From Hippopus hippopus (Eukaryota; Mollusca; Bivalvia; Cardiida; Cardiidae), in assembly GCA_946811185.2 (NCBI GenBank), contig OX328101.1:24164122-24228121 (forward strand): a stretch of DNA of 64,000 bases, given 5' to 3'. Below are positions 36,301 through 46,112 of the stretch, piece after piece (the stretch's first letter is position 1; each line of letters begins with the position of its first letter). Below the pieces are notes generated by a model, which saw only the letters and a list, made by a program, of their open reading frames with translations, made no database searches and was not told the DNA's origin. The position numbers and the translations under genes were made by a program.

Positions 36301-39300
36301 TTATCAGCATTTCTGATAAAGAAGGCTTTTCAAAACATTTTGGGAAAGAAAGAAAATGCTGGAAACCTGTATTTTCTCGTTTTTCTAAAATGTTTTCCAC
36401 CCTTTGCAGGACAAATTTCATTATCAAAGTCACCTATAATTTGTCGTCTGCAAATGCTTTCAATTTGGATAGTCAAAATTTGTTGTCTTGTAATTTACAT
36501 AAAGAGTAAAAAGAGTTACATGTGCAAAAAATATTTTGATTGTTGGCTAGGCAAAATGTTCAGGACAAGACAAAAGGAATTTTTTTCACTCTCATTACCA
36601 TAAAAGCATGTTTCACTGTCATTCTTTTATGAGAATGCAAACTTAAAACACCTTATCACCTTTAACTCTTTATCAGATGACAGAGTTTTAGACTTGTCCA
36701 ATTTGAAAGTATTTGCAGAGGAAAAATCAAATGTAGCTCAGTTCTTGGAATTTGTCTACTAATGGGTATAAAACATTATGTGAAAAGGAGAAAATGCTGG
36801 TAACCAGCATTTTCTCCATTTCACAAAATGTTTTCAAAAAACCTAATTTCTCAAGGTTGTTAAAACTCGGAATTGTGTGGTGAAGGATCAATTTACATTG
36901 TGACATCTTTCATCTATTAACCCTTTACCAAACAATCCCGGGTTTTCACGACCCTGAGAAAGAAGCCTTCTGAAAACATTGTGGGAAAAGGAGAAAATAC
37001 TGGTAACCAGCTTTTTCTCCTTTTCCCACAATGTTTTCTACCCTTCCTGAAACAAGTTTCAATTTTTGAGTCACCTTAATTTTGTCGTCTGCAAATGCTT
37101 CCAATTTGGACTAGTCTGTCGTTTGGTAAAGGGTTAACTATTTACCACATGACAGCATTCTAGACTGGTCCAAATTCAAAGCATTTGCAGACAACAAATA
37201 AAGTGTGGTTCAAATGAATGACTTGTTTCTGATAGGTTAGAAAACATTGGAAAAGGAGAAAATGCTGGTCACCAGCATTTTCTCCTTTTCCCATAATGTT
37301 TTCAAAAGTCTAATTTCCAAGAGTTGTTAAAAAAAGGAATTGTGTCTTAAAGGGTTAGATTTTTACCAGATGACAAAACCCTAAACTCATCCATATTGAA
37401 AACAACTGCAGACGACAAATCAATGGCGGCAAAATTGATGCAATTTGTCTCTTAAATGTGTAGAAAGCATTGTAGAGAAAAAAAGAAAATGCTAGCTACC
37501 AGCATTTCCTCCCTTTCATACAATTTTTTGAAAAGCGGTCTTCCTCGGAGTCGCAAAAAAGTGGGACGATTTGGCAATGGGTTTACCCTTTACCAAACAA
37601 TTCAGTGTTTTAACAACCCTACGGAAGAAGATTTTTGAATTTTTTTCCACAATAATATCTTCCCTTTCACAGACAATTCCTATCAACTGAAACACTGAAC
37701 ACTGAAACACATGTATATTGTTATCTTGTTGTCTGCACACTCTCTCATTTTGGGAAAATTTACAGTCGATTCCTTTTCAACCCTTAAACCTTTACCAATT
37801 GACAAAATGTTAGACTAGTCGAAATTGAAGGCACCTGCAGACCTGCACCTGCAGACCACAAATTAACTGCAACTCAAAATATCGAATGTGTCTATCATAG
37901 GGAAGAAAACATTGTGGGAAAAGGAGAAAATGCTGGCTACCAGCATTTTCTCCTTTTCCCATAATGTTTTTAAAAGCCTTCTTCCTCAGGGTTGTGAAAA
38001 GCTGTCATTGTGTGGTAAAGAGTTTAAGTGCCAAATAAACCTATCAGACATTTTCATCCTAGAAATATGACCCAAATAATTGCAATTTCTTGGTTGCTTT
38101 TGTTTACAGCGTTTCTGCAAAGCAGACAGTGTACATCGAAGATCAGGCTGCACATTTTGTGTAACCTGATCTTAATCTACACTGGTCACAAAGGCAACTT
38201 TAGTTGCTGAAAGGTTCTTTCAGAAATTAAAATGTTAGCTGCAAAAAGCAGATAATAGTGTAAAGCTTTTTTAACCCGAATCAAGGGACTTACAAATTAT
38301 AATGTACATCTGACATATTTGGTCTATATTTCAGAGCATTTCTGTAAGCTGTCTCTGCATCTTTCACTCTTCCTTGGTTGTTATAAATGTTGGCCAAATT
38401 TCCCCAGGCTGAAACATCAAAGGTAAATTACATATAGAATGAAGCACTATATCAACAAAGTTGAAAATAAAATTATTGGGGGGGGGGGTGCTATTCGTTT
38501 CATAGAATAACAAATACTTACTTGACCATATGAAGGAAAAACAGCTGTAGCAATAATGGCAATTACATTCAATAACTGCCTTTACCACTTTCTCCTATAG
38601 CCCCCAGAGTGATGATTTTATTCAATGGACCTTCTTTAATCATGAAAAGCTGCTCAAATATCGTTATTTCAAGCTTGTTTCAGCCAGAAGCGGTAACAAA
38701 GTTGCAGGCAAGGTAGATTCAAGACCAGAGTGCACAATTGGTGTTTTCTGATCTTGATCTACACTGTCCACAAAAGCTACTTCCAACACTTTAGCCCATT
38801 ACCAAACGATCCCAAGCTTTAACGCCCCTAAAGAAGGAAACTTTTAACAAAATGGCGGAAAAAGGGAAAAAAATGCTGGGAACTAGATAATCCTTTTCTG
38901 ACAATGTTTTCTACCATATGATAGACAAGTTTTATGGTTTGAGTTGCAATTAAATTGTCAACTGCAAATGCTTTCAATTTTGACAAGGCTAAAGTTTTGT
39001 TGTTTGGGAAAGAGTCAAAAAGATGAGCCATGCTCTGGTAAAAAGGAGCTTGTTGTATCTCTGTGATGCATGATACCGTGCATGTCATCACATAATTATT
39101 GATCCATAAAGTCCATTTTGTCTAACAGCCAACTTGAATCATGAGGTAAAGTGGTCCATGGACATGCAGAAAAAATGACCACTAGTAAAAAGTTTCGGTC
39201 CAGGTCACCCTGCGCGGACTGCGCAGGCTGACCTGGGTTGAATTTTTTTGCAGTTGCATTAAGCCCCCTCTTCACACAGCATGGCTCATATAAATTTCAC

Positions 39301-40159
39301 CTTTAGCAGGATTAACAGCAATTCCAGACGAGTACAAATTCTCCTCTGTCTTCCAGTCATAGTTTCTACGCACTGTCTTCATCGAGTTGAGCAAAATAAG
39401 AATCCCTATGGACGTAGTTACAGCTGACTGTTTCCATTTCTCTCCATTTACCTTCTCAAACTTTTTATACAAAATGTAGGACCCATGTCCAATAAGCAGG
39501 CAAAAGCCCATACTTGGAATGTACAGAACACGCTCTGCTATCACAAATCCCACATAAAAGAATAAATTTGTGGCTGGAATAAATGGCAGCACTATTGTTG
39601 CTGCAGAAAAAATTATAACGTTTATGGAATGTGACGATAAAGTTGATGGATTAAAAATATTGCTTGTAAAAGTGCTTTTGGAATGTCCTTCATTAACCGA
39701 GGTTTGATGTTGGAATGTCTTGGGTTTATTGGGGGAATGTTTGGAAATTGAATGGTTACCATGGTTACTAGAGAAACCATTGCCATTCATGTATGAAGTT
39801 ATCTCTTTGGAATGACCATGAATATAATCAAATGAAATAAATGCAAAATAAATTAAACAAGAATAGAATATCACTGTAAATATATTTCTGTAATCTGAGA
39901 CAGTTTCCACCAATGGAATGGCTGTCATTGACCAATCAAAACTCAGAACTCTTGGACACAAGAGTAACCACATATTTAAAGACGGCAACAATAAGTAGGT
40001 CAAGGTTCTTGTAAGGAAGCTGTCTGAATCAGATGCTGGATTGTCTGATGGTGCAAACTCTGGTGGTTTGTTGCCCATAAAAGTAACTCGAAATGCCACC
40101 AAGGACACACCCACCAACCCCAGTAATATAACACCTTCCATTGAGCGTCTGTGCTTTAC
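27185..40159 (-). CDS. TMTC2: Transmembrane O-mannosyltransferase-like TPR protein TMTC2, C-terminal ten exons
   Basis: TMTC1-4 are ER multi-pass proteins with lumenal TPR repeats; they support O-mannosylation of cadherins, and TMTC2 is tied to ER calcium handling (family knowledge). Exons on the minus strand (40159-39301, 38408-38294, 35363-35278, 34053-33992, 33330-33208, 31856-31778, 30679-30558, 29871-29790, 28595-28417, 27346-27185) have fully consistent phases: 1869 bp, 622 residues plus TGA. The first exon holds about five membrane segments and the DUF1736 region (MGNKPPEF, DNPASDSDS, LTRTLTYLLLP, LCPRVLSFDWSM, NLFFYVGFVIAERVLYIPSM). About ten TPR units follow. Wording is closest to human TMTC2 (DNPAADSDSLLTRTLTF, VNPAKAWGNLGN, SCLYNLGKLY) rather than TMTC1, 3 or 4. 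Roughly the first 240 residues are missing from the window. Confidence 0.94.
28417..28595 (-). CDS. TMTC2: TMTC2 exon: TPRs
   Basis: Acceptor TTCTTTCAG|CCCAG, donor CCAACG|GTATGT. Encodes AQFLGDTGRLEESSAMYTDI, VEKDPNNFETVFNAANVLRQ and IPRNEEAERLFRRATELKPT. The MITE at 28615 leaves only 19 bp of original intron before the exon. Confidence 0.95.
28615..28835 (+). repeat. TTAA-hairpin MITE, full length, next to a TMTC2 acceptor
   Basis: 221 bp between TTAA 28611-28614 and 28836-28839. Ends CCCTTTACCAAACAATCCC and TTGTAAAGAG. Hairpin near 28670-28736 with one mismatch. Confidence 0.95.
28846..29115. repeat. GAGCCATGCTC palindromic MITE
   Basis: Left AGTCATGGTTGGTGAAAAGG, right CCAGAGCATGGCTCAAAT. 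An A20-type tract occurs at about 28884-28903. 29116-29789 holds TMTC2 intron with a CAGTCTGATCTT-family scrap near 29500-29560. Confidence 0.7.
29790..29871 (-). CDS. TMTC2: TMTC2 exon: TPR
   Basis: Acceptor TTTTGATTAAG|GGACAA, donor CATTATG|GTAAGT. Encodes GQIKEAEDWFLKAQKLDPND then NTVAQHY. Confidence 0.94.
30273..30499 (-). repeat. TTAA-hairpin MITE
   Basis: ACTTTTTACTAAACAACAAA, CTGCAGACAATAAAATAAA, near-perfect hairpin 30383-30450, end TGTGAGGTAAAGG. Confidence 0.85.
30558..30679 (-). CDS. TMTC2: TMTC2 exon: TPR
   Basis: Acceptor ATTTTATTAG|GTGAGG, donor AAAAAG|GTAAGT. Encodes EVYANTGRYAEAERLFREAL then KVKPDHIPAHITMAKLQHKK. Confidence 0.95.
30759..31374 (-). mobile_element. Short helentron/pearl-like element, minus orientation
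   Basis: Read on the minus strand it starts AGCTCCACTGGCCGAAGGCC, has a (GTCC/GTGC)n tract and the GGTTGCCATGGCAACC palindrome, and ends CTGTGGAGCGATACAGGCGC, TCAAGCGCCT, CTAG. The hairpin GGCGCT/AGCGCC followed by CTAG fits Helitron-type 3' ends. About 616 bp; a near twin is at 48091-48713. Confidence 0.8.
31585..31690. repeat. CAGTCTGATCTT-family fragment
   Basis: GACAGGGTAGATCCAAGATC and CTGTCTGATCTTGATGTACA face each other as an imperfect inverted repeat. Confidence 0.6.
31778..31856 (-). CDS. TMTC2: TMTC2 exon: TPR
   Basis: Acceptor TTTTTTCTCGTAG, donor TTTATG|GTAAGA. Encodes EAIAAFEEALRKKPDHYSPQ then SIYNLYG. Only 20 bp of non-MITE intron precede the exon. Confidence 0.94.
31881..32102 (-). 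repeat. TTAA-hairpin MITE, 222 bp, next to a TMTC2 acceptor
   Basis: TTAA at 31877-31880 and 32103-32106. CTCTTTACCACACGGCAAAA at one end, GTGTGGTAAAGGG at the other. Near-perfect hairpin. Confidence 0.95.
32128..32790. repeat. Forward MITE, CAGTCTGATCTT element, inverted MITE
   Basis: 32128-32332 is a forward TTAA MITE. 32350-32565 carries GTGTAGATCAAGATCAAAC and is bounded by TTAACTCTCAGAGC and GCACTAACTCTTAA. 32566-32790 is an inverted MITE. 32791-33207 holds no recognised feature. Confidence 0.75.
33208..33330 (-). CDS. TMTC2: TMTC2 exon: TPR linker
   Basis: Acceptor AATTGCAG|GTGTATAG, donor CATGAT|GTAAGT. Encodes VYRHCADLETSKLKDPRLHD then STKISCLYNLGRLYSDLKRHD, matching LKDPHAHKSSVTSCLYNLGK of human TMTC2. 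Confidence 0.95.
33417..33617 (+). repeat. TTAA-hairpin MITE
   Basis: CCCTTTACCACAAAGTCCCG, hairpin 33475-33535, end GATAAAGAG then TTAA. 33618-33991 is intron without features. Confidence 0.85.
33992..34053 (-). CDS. TMTC2: TMTC2 exon: TPR
   Basis: Acceptor CAATTTCAG|TGGCTC, donor GAAATG|GTAGGT. Encodes MAHLNLAILLAEIGEHKEAE M. Short exon found by phase and family match. Confidence 0.93.
34380..34580 (+). repeat. Unclassified dispersed repeat
   Basis: CATCTATCTTTACACAGCTG and TAAGGATGTATCTTTAA match the repeats at 16925-17235 and 46860-47150. Confidence 0.6.
34581..35231. repeat. Three TTAA-hairpin MITEs in a row
   Basis: About 34581-34779 (inverted, old), 34784-35006 (inverted) and 35011-35231 (forward, 221 bp, TTAA at 35007-35010 and 35232-35235). 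The last two share one TTAA. Confidence 0.85.
35278..35363 (-). CDS. TMTC2: TMTC2 exon: TPR
   Basis: Acceptor ATTTTCCAG|GGGGATC, donor ATCAA|GTAAGG. Encodes GILLQNQKRTKEALQSYRTA then ISYRPNLS. Confidence 0.94.
35399..35917 (-). repeat. TTAA-hairpin MITE split by a SINE
   Basis: TTAA 35395-35398 then CTCTTTACCACACAACAA. It resumes at about 35717 with AAACAAAATTCC, good hairpin 35820-35865, end GTGTGGTAAAGGG and TTAA 35918-35921. Confidence 0.9.
35417..35716 (+). mobile_element. tRNA-derived SINE
   Basis: tRNA-like head with an A-box-like TAGAGCAGTCAGTAGGG and a B box GGTTCGATCC (35473-35482). The body contains GGAGTACTGGTAAAAGAAAC, and the tail is an ATCAATCAATCTATC repeat. The direct repeat around AACAA at the junctions is short. 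It is not a functional tRNA gene: no complete cloverleaf is seen. Confidence 0.85.
35971..36083 (+). CDS. Orphan exon-like ORF antisense in a TMTC2 intron
   Basis: A good acceptor (CTTGTACATTTCAG) and donor (TCAGAG|GTATAC) bound 113 bp with one open frame of 37 codons: SDTVIRESLHEKFQLTPALA then RVVKNHGAYSSDTLTSE. Composition looks protein-like and it lies outside the adjacent MITE, which ends at 35921. I do not recognise the family. It could be an exon of a nested plus-strand gene, a captured gene fragment, or chance. Confidence 0.4.
36300..36508 (+). repeat. TTAA-hairpin MITE
   Basis: AAGAAGGCTTTTCAAAACAT, hairpin with mismatches, then TTTGTCGTCTGCAAATGC. A partial inverted copy precedes it (about 36240-36300). 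Confidence 0.7.
36667..38026. repeat. Array of six TTAA-hairpin MITEs
   Basis: About 36667-36889 (inverted), 36921-37133 (forward), 37138-37353 (inverted), 37357-37580 (inverted), 37583-37760 (forward, hairpin lost) and 37786-38022 (inverted). Copies two and three share the TTAA at 37134-37137, and the following joins have TTAA-like words in common (TTAG, TTTA). Confidence 0.85.
38090..38245. repeat. CAGTCTGATCTT-family element
   Basis: CAGACAGTGTACATCGAAGA opposite CTGATCTTAATCTACACTGG, then GGCAACTTTAGTTGCTGAAA as in 51758-51946. A second piece lies at 38695-38790. Confidence 0.7.
38294..38408 (-). CDS. TMTC2: TMTC2 exon: first TPR
   Basis: Acceptor GATGTTTCAG|CCTGGGG, donor TAATTT|GTAAGT. 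Encodes AWGNLANIYNNQGRVKDAET then AYRNALKYRPNMSDVHYNL, a canonical TPR. Confidence 0.95.
38795..39017 (+). repeat. TTAA-hairpin MITE, hairpin degraded
   Basis: CATTACCAAACGATCCCAAG, AATGCTTTCAATTTTGAC, GGGAAAGAGTC. 38409-38690 is intron with a G10 tract near 38476. Confidence 0.7.
39020..39292. repeat. GAGCCATGCTC palindromic MITE next to a TMTC2 donor
   Basis: Ends ATGAGCCATGCTCTGG and CAGCATGGCTCAT. Inner palindrome CAGGTCACCCTGCGCGGACT then GCGCAGGCTGACCTG. Only 6-8 bp separate it from the donor at 39300. Confidence 0.85.
39301..40159 (-). CDS. TMTC2: TMTC2 exon: membrane domain and DUF1736
   Basis: Acceptor ATATTTTCAG|GTAAAGC, donor GCTAAAG|GTGAAA. Residues run VKHRRSMEGVILLGLVGVSL through SGIAVNPAK. 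A Ser/Asn/His-rich loop of about 70 residues (about residues 120-190 of the exon) sits where vertebrate TMTC2 has a shorter variable loop. A GAGCCATGCTC MITE begins 9 bp after the donor. Confidence 0.95.
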
Positions 40160-40866
40160 CTGAAAATATAAAATATTTATCTTTAGAGAGCCAAACAAAC
40201 ACAACTGTCATTTTCAACAGGTATATATAGTATATACAGTATTTTACCCTAGACAGTCCAATATACAATTGACATTTTCAGTGAGGCAAAACAACCGGAA
40301 TAACAGAAGTTTCAAGATTGCGTTCTGCTTATTTGCCAAAATAAATAAATAAGGAAGGTTTTCACAACCTGTATTATAGCATCATCATTCTGAAACAAAT
40401 TTGCAGTTGATGATTTTGAAAACATCCTTGTAAAAATATAGAAATTAGAAATACAATAAGGTTTAACACACAAGTAGCAATGAAAAAGTTTTGGCAAAAG
40501 ATGAAGTATTTTGTCAAAGTGTTTTCAAAATTATCGACTGAAATATGAAAAATTTGTCTGTTGGGGGTACTCAGCTAAAATCAAAGAAAATCTTTGCAAG
40601 GTGTCAAACTACAGTAAAAAAAATTACGTAGATCCATTAACATTTGCAAGTAAAACTCTTCCCATATATGCACAATTTTCAAACTCAATGTCATAATGTG
40701 AGAAAATACATATACAAGCAAATAAACTCTTCACAGGAATACTTAGACAAGAAATGTACCTTTGCAAATGCAAAACCTGCTCTACTTGAGCAACTACTCT
40801 ATTTGCACAAAAGTTTTCAGAAGCCATTTAGTACAATTGGCACTAAAACATAGTGACAGAGCAGAT
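40160..40866. other. TMTC2 intron start; no feature seen
   Basis: AT-rich, no recognised repeat and no upstream TMTC2 exon. Confidence 0.5.
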
Positions 40867-40870
40867 TTAA

Positions 40871-41091
40871 TCCTTTACCAGACAAGGGTATTTTTGACTT
40901 GACAAAGCAAAAAGGATTTGCATACAAAAAATTAAATGTGGCTTCAACCAAAAAATTAATCTTTGAAAGAGTACAAAACATTATAGGAAAAGAAGAAAAT
41001 GCTGGTTACCAGCATTTTCTTCTTTTCCCACAATGTTTTCAAAAACCCTAACCCTTAGGGTAGTTAAAATACAGTACTGTTCCATGAAGGG
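40871..41091 (-). repeat. TTAA-hairpin MITE, 221 bp
   Basis: TTAA at 40867-40870 and 41092-41095. Centre ATGCTGGTTACCAGCATTTT. 41096-41510 shows no repeat or gene. Confidence 0.9.
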
Positions 41092-41511
41092 TTAAGGTCA
41101 ACTTATTACAGTCTATCATTATCATTACATTGATATAGAGCTCAAAGGATTATCACAGTACACAATCTATCATTTTTTGTTGAAACATACATGATAACTG
41201 TCTTTGATAAGAAACCAACCAGTAATCATGATAATTACTATCACCACAGAGCGTCTGATTTTCTGTCCCTGGCAAGGTCAGATTTGACTTGTCAAGGGCA
41301 GCCTGAAAAGAGGCCTGCCTTTTATGTTTCTGCAGAAAATCCGGGATAATTACTCTTCATTACACAGACATTACTGAATTAACTGTCAAATGAAGCCAAA
41401 TGAATTAAATACCGGGCACATTTATACTGATTACCCTGTGATATTGTAATGCAGATCATTTTTCAGGGTTCACATAATAGTACAGTCATACAGTCTCTAG
41501 GGCCTACTGGT

Positions 41512-41703
41512 TGATTCTTTACCAAACTATCCTGTATTTTAATGACCCAAGGAAAATTAGCTGGTTTGCCAATACTTTATCCTTTCTCCACAGTGTTTCC
41601 TACCCTTTTTCCAAGACAAATATCAACATTTGTGTCACTTTTGTCACCTGCAAATGCTTCAATTTGGACAAGCCTAAAATCTTGTCATCTGGTAATGACT
41701 TTA
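41512..41703 (+). repeat. TTAA-hairpin MITE, hairpin deleted
   Basis: CTTTACCAAACTATCC and CTGCAAATGCTTCAATTTGG remain around a collapsed centre. 41704-42400 shows no gene; a short ATTCACCAGTGAATT-like duplication is near 42140-42180. Confidence 0.65.
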
Positions 41704-42414
41704 GGCATCTGCCGATGTAGTAGGAGGTCAAAGGTTGAAGTTCAGTCAGGGGCAGAATTTGCTCTGATGTGGCCTGTTGGTGAGCAGCCAGTTAGCTAAA
41801 TAACGACCTGGTGCCTTGACAGTCAAAAATGAGACACAGGAAGTTAAAATGCTAGACTAACTAATGTGTCTCACAAATCAGATATTGGGTGGCCCTTTCA
41901 ATAGGGGAAACATTATAATAAGTGTTCTTACTTTGCATTCTCTGTAATGATGAAATTGCTTGGAATCGTCATATTTTTGTTTTATTCTTGATAAAGCAAG
42001 CACTTAATTCAAGACAATTACAGCTTGCTCAAAGTGAGAAATGTCTCCCTTGAATAAAATGTGTTTCAGAGACAAATACATGTACCATTTTCTTTTATGC
42101 CTCTCAGTACTTTATAGAAATCGGAATTATACCCTTATAATTCACCAGTGAATTTTATAGTTCACCGGTGAATTTTATAACCTTTGTTTTTGACATACTA
42201 CGGATATTTATAGAACATGAATGAATTTTTAGCAGGTGAATGTCACATCTTATGACATAGTCAATATCACTCATGATGTCATTATTACAGCTAGTCCATA
42301 TCTGACCACATTGAGTAGATCTTGAAAAATGCACATATTTTTTTATGATGAGTAAATATCATATGTGAAAAGAAGAGTTATAGTGAAGAGCCTGTAAGAA
42401 ATAGTATAACTGTT

Positions 42415-42562
42415 TGTATCAGTGTATGATCAAAATTTCTTTCATCTCAAGAAAAGCAAAGGCCATATTTTTACTTGTGGCTTTTCCACTCGTGAAAATA
42501 TAGCCTTTGCTTTTCACTCTATGAAAGAAAGTTTGATCATACACTGAAACAGACAATTATCC
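42415..42562. repeat. Fold-back element
   Basis: GTATCAGTGTATGATCAAAA, TTCTTTCATCTC, GAAAAGCAAAGGCCATATTT is mirrored by AAATATAGCCTTTGCTTTTC, GAAAGAAAGTTTGATCATAC. Arms are about 60 bp with a few mismatches and a short loop. It resembles the ends of the repeat at 62290. Confidence 0.8.
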
Positions 42563-42622
42563 TCTATATTTGAGCCAAATCACATTTGTTGGCATTGCAA
42601 ATACATGTACTTTTGAATAAGA

Positions 42623-43608
42623 GTTACCAGATAATCCCAAGTTTCAGTGACCCTAATTGAGAAGACTTTTAAAAACACAGTGGAAAAAGGAGAAAATGCC
42701 GGTTACCAGTATTTTCTCCCTTTTCTATCATGTTTCCTGTCCTATCAAGGACAAATTTTGTCACTTTGGCCACCTTTAGTTTGTGAGTGCAACTGCTTTA
42801 AATTTGGACAAGCATAAAATTTTGATTTGACTTTACCAGGCCACAAAATTTTAGAACAGTCCAAATTCAAAGCATATGCAGACGACAAAATTAATGTAAC
42901 TCAAAAATTGAAATCCATTTTGGAAAGGGTAGAAAACATAAAGAGAAAAGGAGGAAATGCTGGTTACCAGCATTTTCTCCTTTTTTCATAATTTTTTCAA
43001 AAGGCCTCTAACTTCAGGGTCGTTAAAAATCATGGTTGTGTGGTAAAGGGTAAATGTAAGTTTTTCCTTTGTTCAAAAGTCAAAGTTGAGACACCTCTAT
43101 CTGAAATTTGAAAAAATAAAGTTCACAAAAAAGTTCTTAATCATTATGACTCAGCATCTTTTTTTATTTCAACTCTTTAATCCTTTACCACACAATCCTA
43201 CATTTATAACAAACCTAAGGAAGAAGGCTACTGAAAGCATTGTTGGAAAAGAAAAAAATGCTGGTAACCAGCATTTTCTCCTTCTGCCACAACTTTTTCT
43301 ACACTTCCAAGGAAATATTTCAGTTTTTGAGTCACATTCATTTTGTTGTTTGTACATGCTTTCAGGTATGAAATATTGTTATATGGTACAAAGCTAACAG
43401 ACAAAATTTTTGACTTGTCCAAAATCAAAGCATTTACAGCTGACAAATCAAATTTGACTCCAATAGTTGGACTTGTCTTTGAAAGGTTATAAAACATTGT
43501 CAGAAAAGGAGAAAATACTGGTTACCAGCATTTTCTCCTTTTCCTGCATTGTTTTCTAAAGCTTTCTTTCTCAGGCTCGTTAAAGCTCTGTATTGTGTGG
43601 TAAAAGAT
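42623..43608. repeat. Four TTAA-hairpin MITEs
   Basis: About 42623-42828 (forward), 42829-43050 (inverted), 43181-43393 (forward, TTAA at 43177-43180) and 43397-43608 (inverted). Two head-to-head pairs. Confidence 0.8.
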
Positions 43609-43794
43609 TAAATTGGTATCATAGTCAGTCTGTCAAAATGTAAACTGAACAATGGCAAAAATATTATTACAATAATATGCTTGAAAAGTATTACAGCAGT
43701 GGGAACAAATTCTCTTTTTGCCCTAGTATCTAGGTCATAAATGTAACAAGCAAGTTCCCTTTAAGTCACAATACCTTTGTAGCCAGTACTAGAA

Positions 43795-44400
43795 CAAGTT
43801 GATGCTAAAGAGCTAGCTTCTGTAGTGATGTGATAGGGTGTTTCACTGCTTAATAGGGACCAGGGAGTTGTGGGTTTGATCCATGCCCTTGGTCCGTATT
43901 AACCAATGATTCTAAGTCTAGTTTTCAAGAGTTTTTAAAAATTTGCAGGTACTGAATGATGTGATTGGTGTAGCCTGTCAGAAACTGTGTTACTTTCTAA
44001 ATCTAGAATAAGACCTAGAATGCAGTTTAGAATGGTAAATGATGAATACAGCCCCAGGGGCAGGTTACTATTATTTATTAGTCTGTCACATTTGGTGCTG
44101 CCCACTGTGGGACCAAGTAGATACTACCTTTAAGGGCTGCATAAGAATGCCTGAAGACTGTTTCACTGTGATCTTTGGCTCTCAGACATTTGACAGCAAT
44201 AGAGATGGGGTGTACATGTATGTAGCCAGGTCTATTATTAGTTGGGGCTTGTACTGCCTTGCTAAAGAGCCAGCTTTTGTAGTTGAATATTGACATATTT
44301 GAGTATAGATATGAGAACCAGAAAGTTGTGAGTTATATCCCCAGCATGTGCAGGTTATTTGCAGGCCCATTAGAGTTTCATATATTTTTAAAGTCATCTT
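43795..44400 (+). repeat. Two tRNA-derived SINE-like stretches
   Basis: GTTGTGGGTTTGATCCATGC (B-box-like) near 43868 and GTTGTGAGTTATATCCCCAG near 44325, each preceded by a similar head (AGCTAGCTTCTGTAGT / AGCCAGCTTTTGTAGT). No functional tRNA structure. Confidence 0.55.
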
Positions 44401-44569
44401 TTGCAAAAAAAAAAAATTTCTGAACAGTTTTCTAAACTACCGGTATCACAGAACTTTAGCTCATCTGTGCTTGTTGTCTGTATTTGCAAATGCATTCAAT
44501 ATAGAGACTTTGCTGTAAGGGAAAGTTTTAACTATTCACATGACAAATCACAAGACAATAAGCCCATGG

Positions 44570-44700
44570 AACAAGGCTTATAAAATCATTATGAGAAAAG
44601 GAGGAATTGCTGGTTAACAGGATTTTTCACCTTTTCCCACATTGTTCTCTACACCTTCAAAGATAAATTCCATCATTTGAGCTACATAATTATATTGTAT
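44570..44700 (+). repeat. TTAA-hairpin MITE fragment
   Basis: GAGAAAAGGAGGAATTGCTG with its degraded mirror, then TTCCATCATTTGAGCTACAT. 44701-44826 has nothing further. Confidence 0.6.
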
Positions 44701-44826
44701 CAAATATAGAAATAAATACATGCATTTGAATGTCAAAATTAATATCCCTCTTCATTTTCTTTAACCTTTCGTAACAAAAGTTTTATCATTAAACCTGCAA
44801 TGAATTTTAAAAAAAGTTTAGAAATA

Positions 44827-45113
44827 CCGTATTTCTCCTAATAAAAGCGCCCTCCCTAATAGTAGCTCCCCCCCTCCGAAAAAAACCCTTAAATTATGAT
44901 AACCTAATGTACATTAGTTGATTAAAATGACAATATTTGAAGAATTTGATGAACATTTCTCTAATTTGATTAATATTTCCTCTTAACAATCACTAAAACA
45001 CAAAGAAATACAAAATTGGACAGACTTTTTGCTTTGCAAATTGGGTACAAAAAAAAAGGCTCCCTATCTATGTTTTGCATAACTCCTGGGAGCTTTCATT
45101 AGGAGAAATATGG
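44827..45113. repeat. TA-flanked MITE with CCGTATTTCTCC ends
   Basis: TA at 44825-44826 and 45114-45115. Inverted ends CCGTATTTCTCCTAATAAAA and TTCATTAGGAGAAATATGG. The interior is AT-rich and non-coding. 45116-45360 has no feature. Confidence 0.85.
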
Positions 45114-45360
45114 TACATTAAGTTAAATCCCCTTTCCCAGTAAACACTGGATGTAACATTAAAATCAACAAGAGATCTTAATGTAATTTCCTTGTTGCCA
45201 CAAGGCAGGATTTTATAACTTAATATAAGCTACTGAAATACAGCAGCCAGGCCACAGCATGATGCATCCTATGAACCTGTATAAATCTATTATTGAATAA
45301 ATGCCATACAACATCATCTAAATATGCATCATTCAATTAATAAATATGCATCAATTTGAT

Positions 45361-45954
45361 TCCCTTCACCAAACAATCCCAGGTTTTAATGGCCTTGAGA
45401 AAGAAGGCTTTTGAAAACGAAATGGAAAAAGAAGAAAATGCTGGTAACAAGCATTTTCTCATTTTCGCAGTGTTTTCCTCCAAAGACAATTTCTACCATT
45501 TTAGCCATGTTTAATTTGTCATCTGCAATTATTTTGCACTAGGAAAAGTCCAAAATTTTGATGTTTGTTAAGAGTTAAATATAGAACAATTTTAGATTTG
45601 AATTTCGAACAAACTAATGGAAAATGCAAATTCCTGATCACAATGCAAATGATATACAGACTTTCTAATCTTGATCTACACTATCTACAGTATCAAGGGC
45701 CTACAGGCCAAAAAGAATTCACATGACATTAACTCTTTACCAAACGACAAAATTTTAGACTGGTCTAAATTGAAAGCATTTGCAGATGACAAAACAAAGG
45801 TGACAGAAGAATTGAAATTTGTTTTGGGAAGGGTAGAAAACATTGTGAGAAATGGAGAAAATGTTGGTTACCAGCACTTTCTCCTTTTCCCACAATGTTT
45901 TCAAACAGCTTCTTTCACAGGGTCATTAAAAGTCGGGATTGTGTGGTAAAGGGT
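45361..45954. repeat. Two TTAA-hairpin MITEs
   Basis: About 45361-45573 (forward) and 45733-45954 (inverted, TTAA at 45729-45732, near-perfect hairpin). A CAGTCTGATCTT scrap lies between at 45640-45700. Confidence 0.85.
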
Positions 45955-46112
45955 CAAAAAAAAAAGTTCCCTTCCCAAATTTTAATGCATGAGCCATGAG
46001 CAAACACTAAAAAGATGAAATGCATAAATCTCAAAAATGCATTTAAAAAAACCTGAACCCTTGTCCTGCTGTTTGTTACATCATTTAATCGTAATGGCAC
46101 AGAACAATGACA

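Noticed and set aside
36660..38030. CRISPR-like array of regularly spaced palindromes
   Set aside because: Units are about 220 bp transposons in mixed orientation with TTAA borders in an animal genome; no short repeat-spacer pattern.
40760..40827. Short minus-strand ATG exon with a possible donor near 40760
   Set aside because: Only 22 codons, no similarity to the expected TMTC2 N-terminus, and the donor is ordinary by chance.
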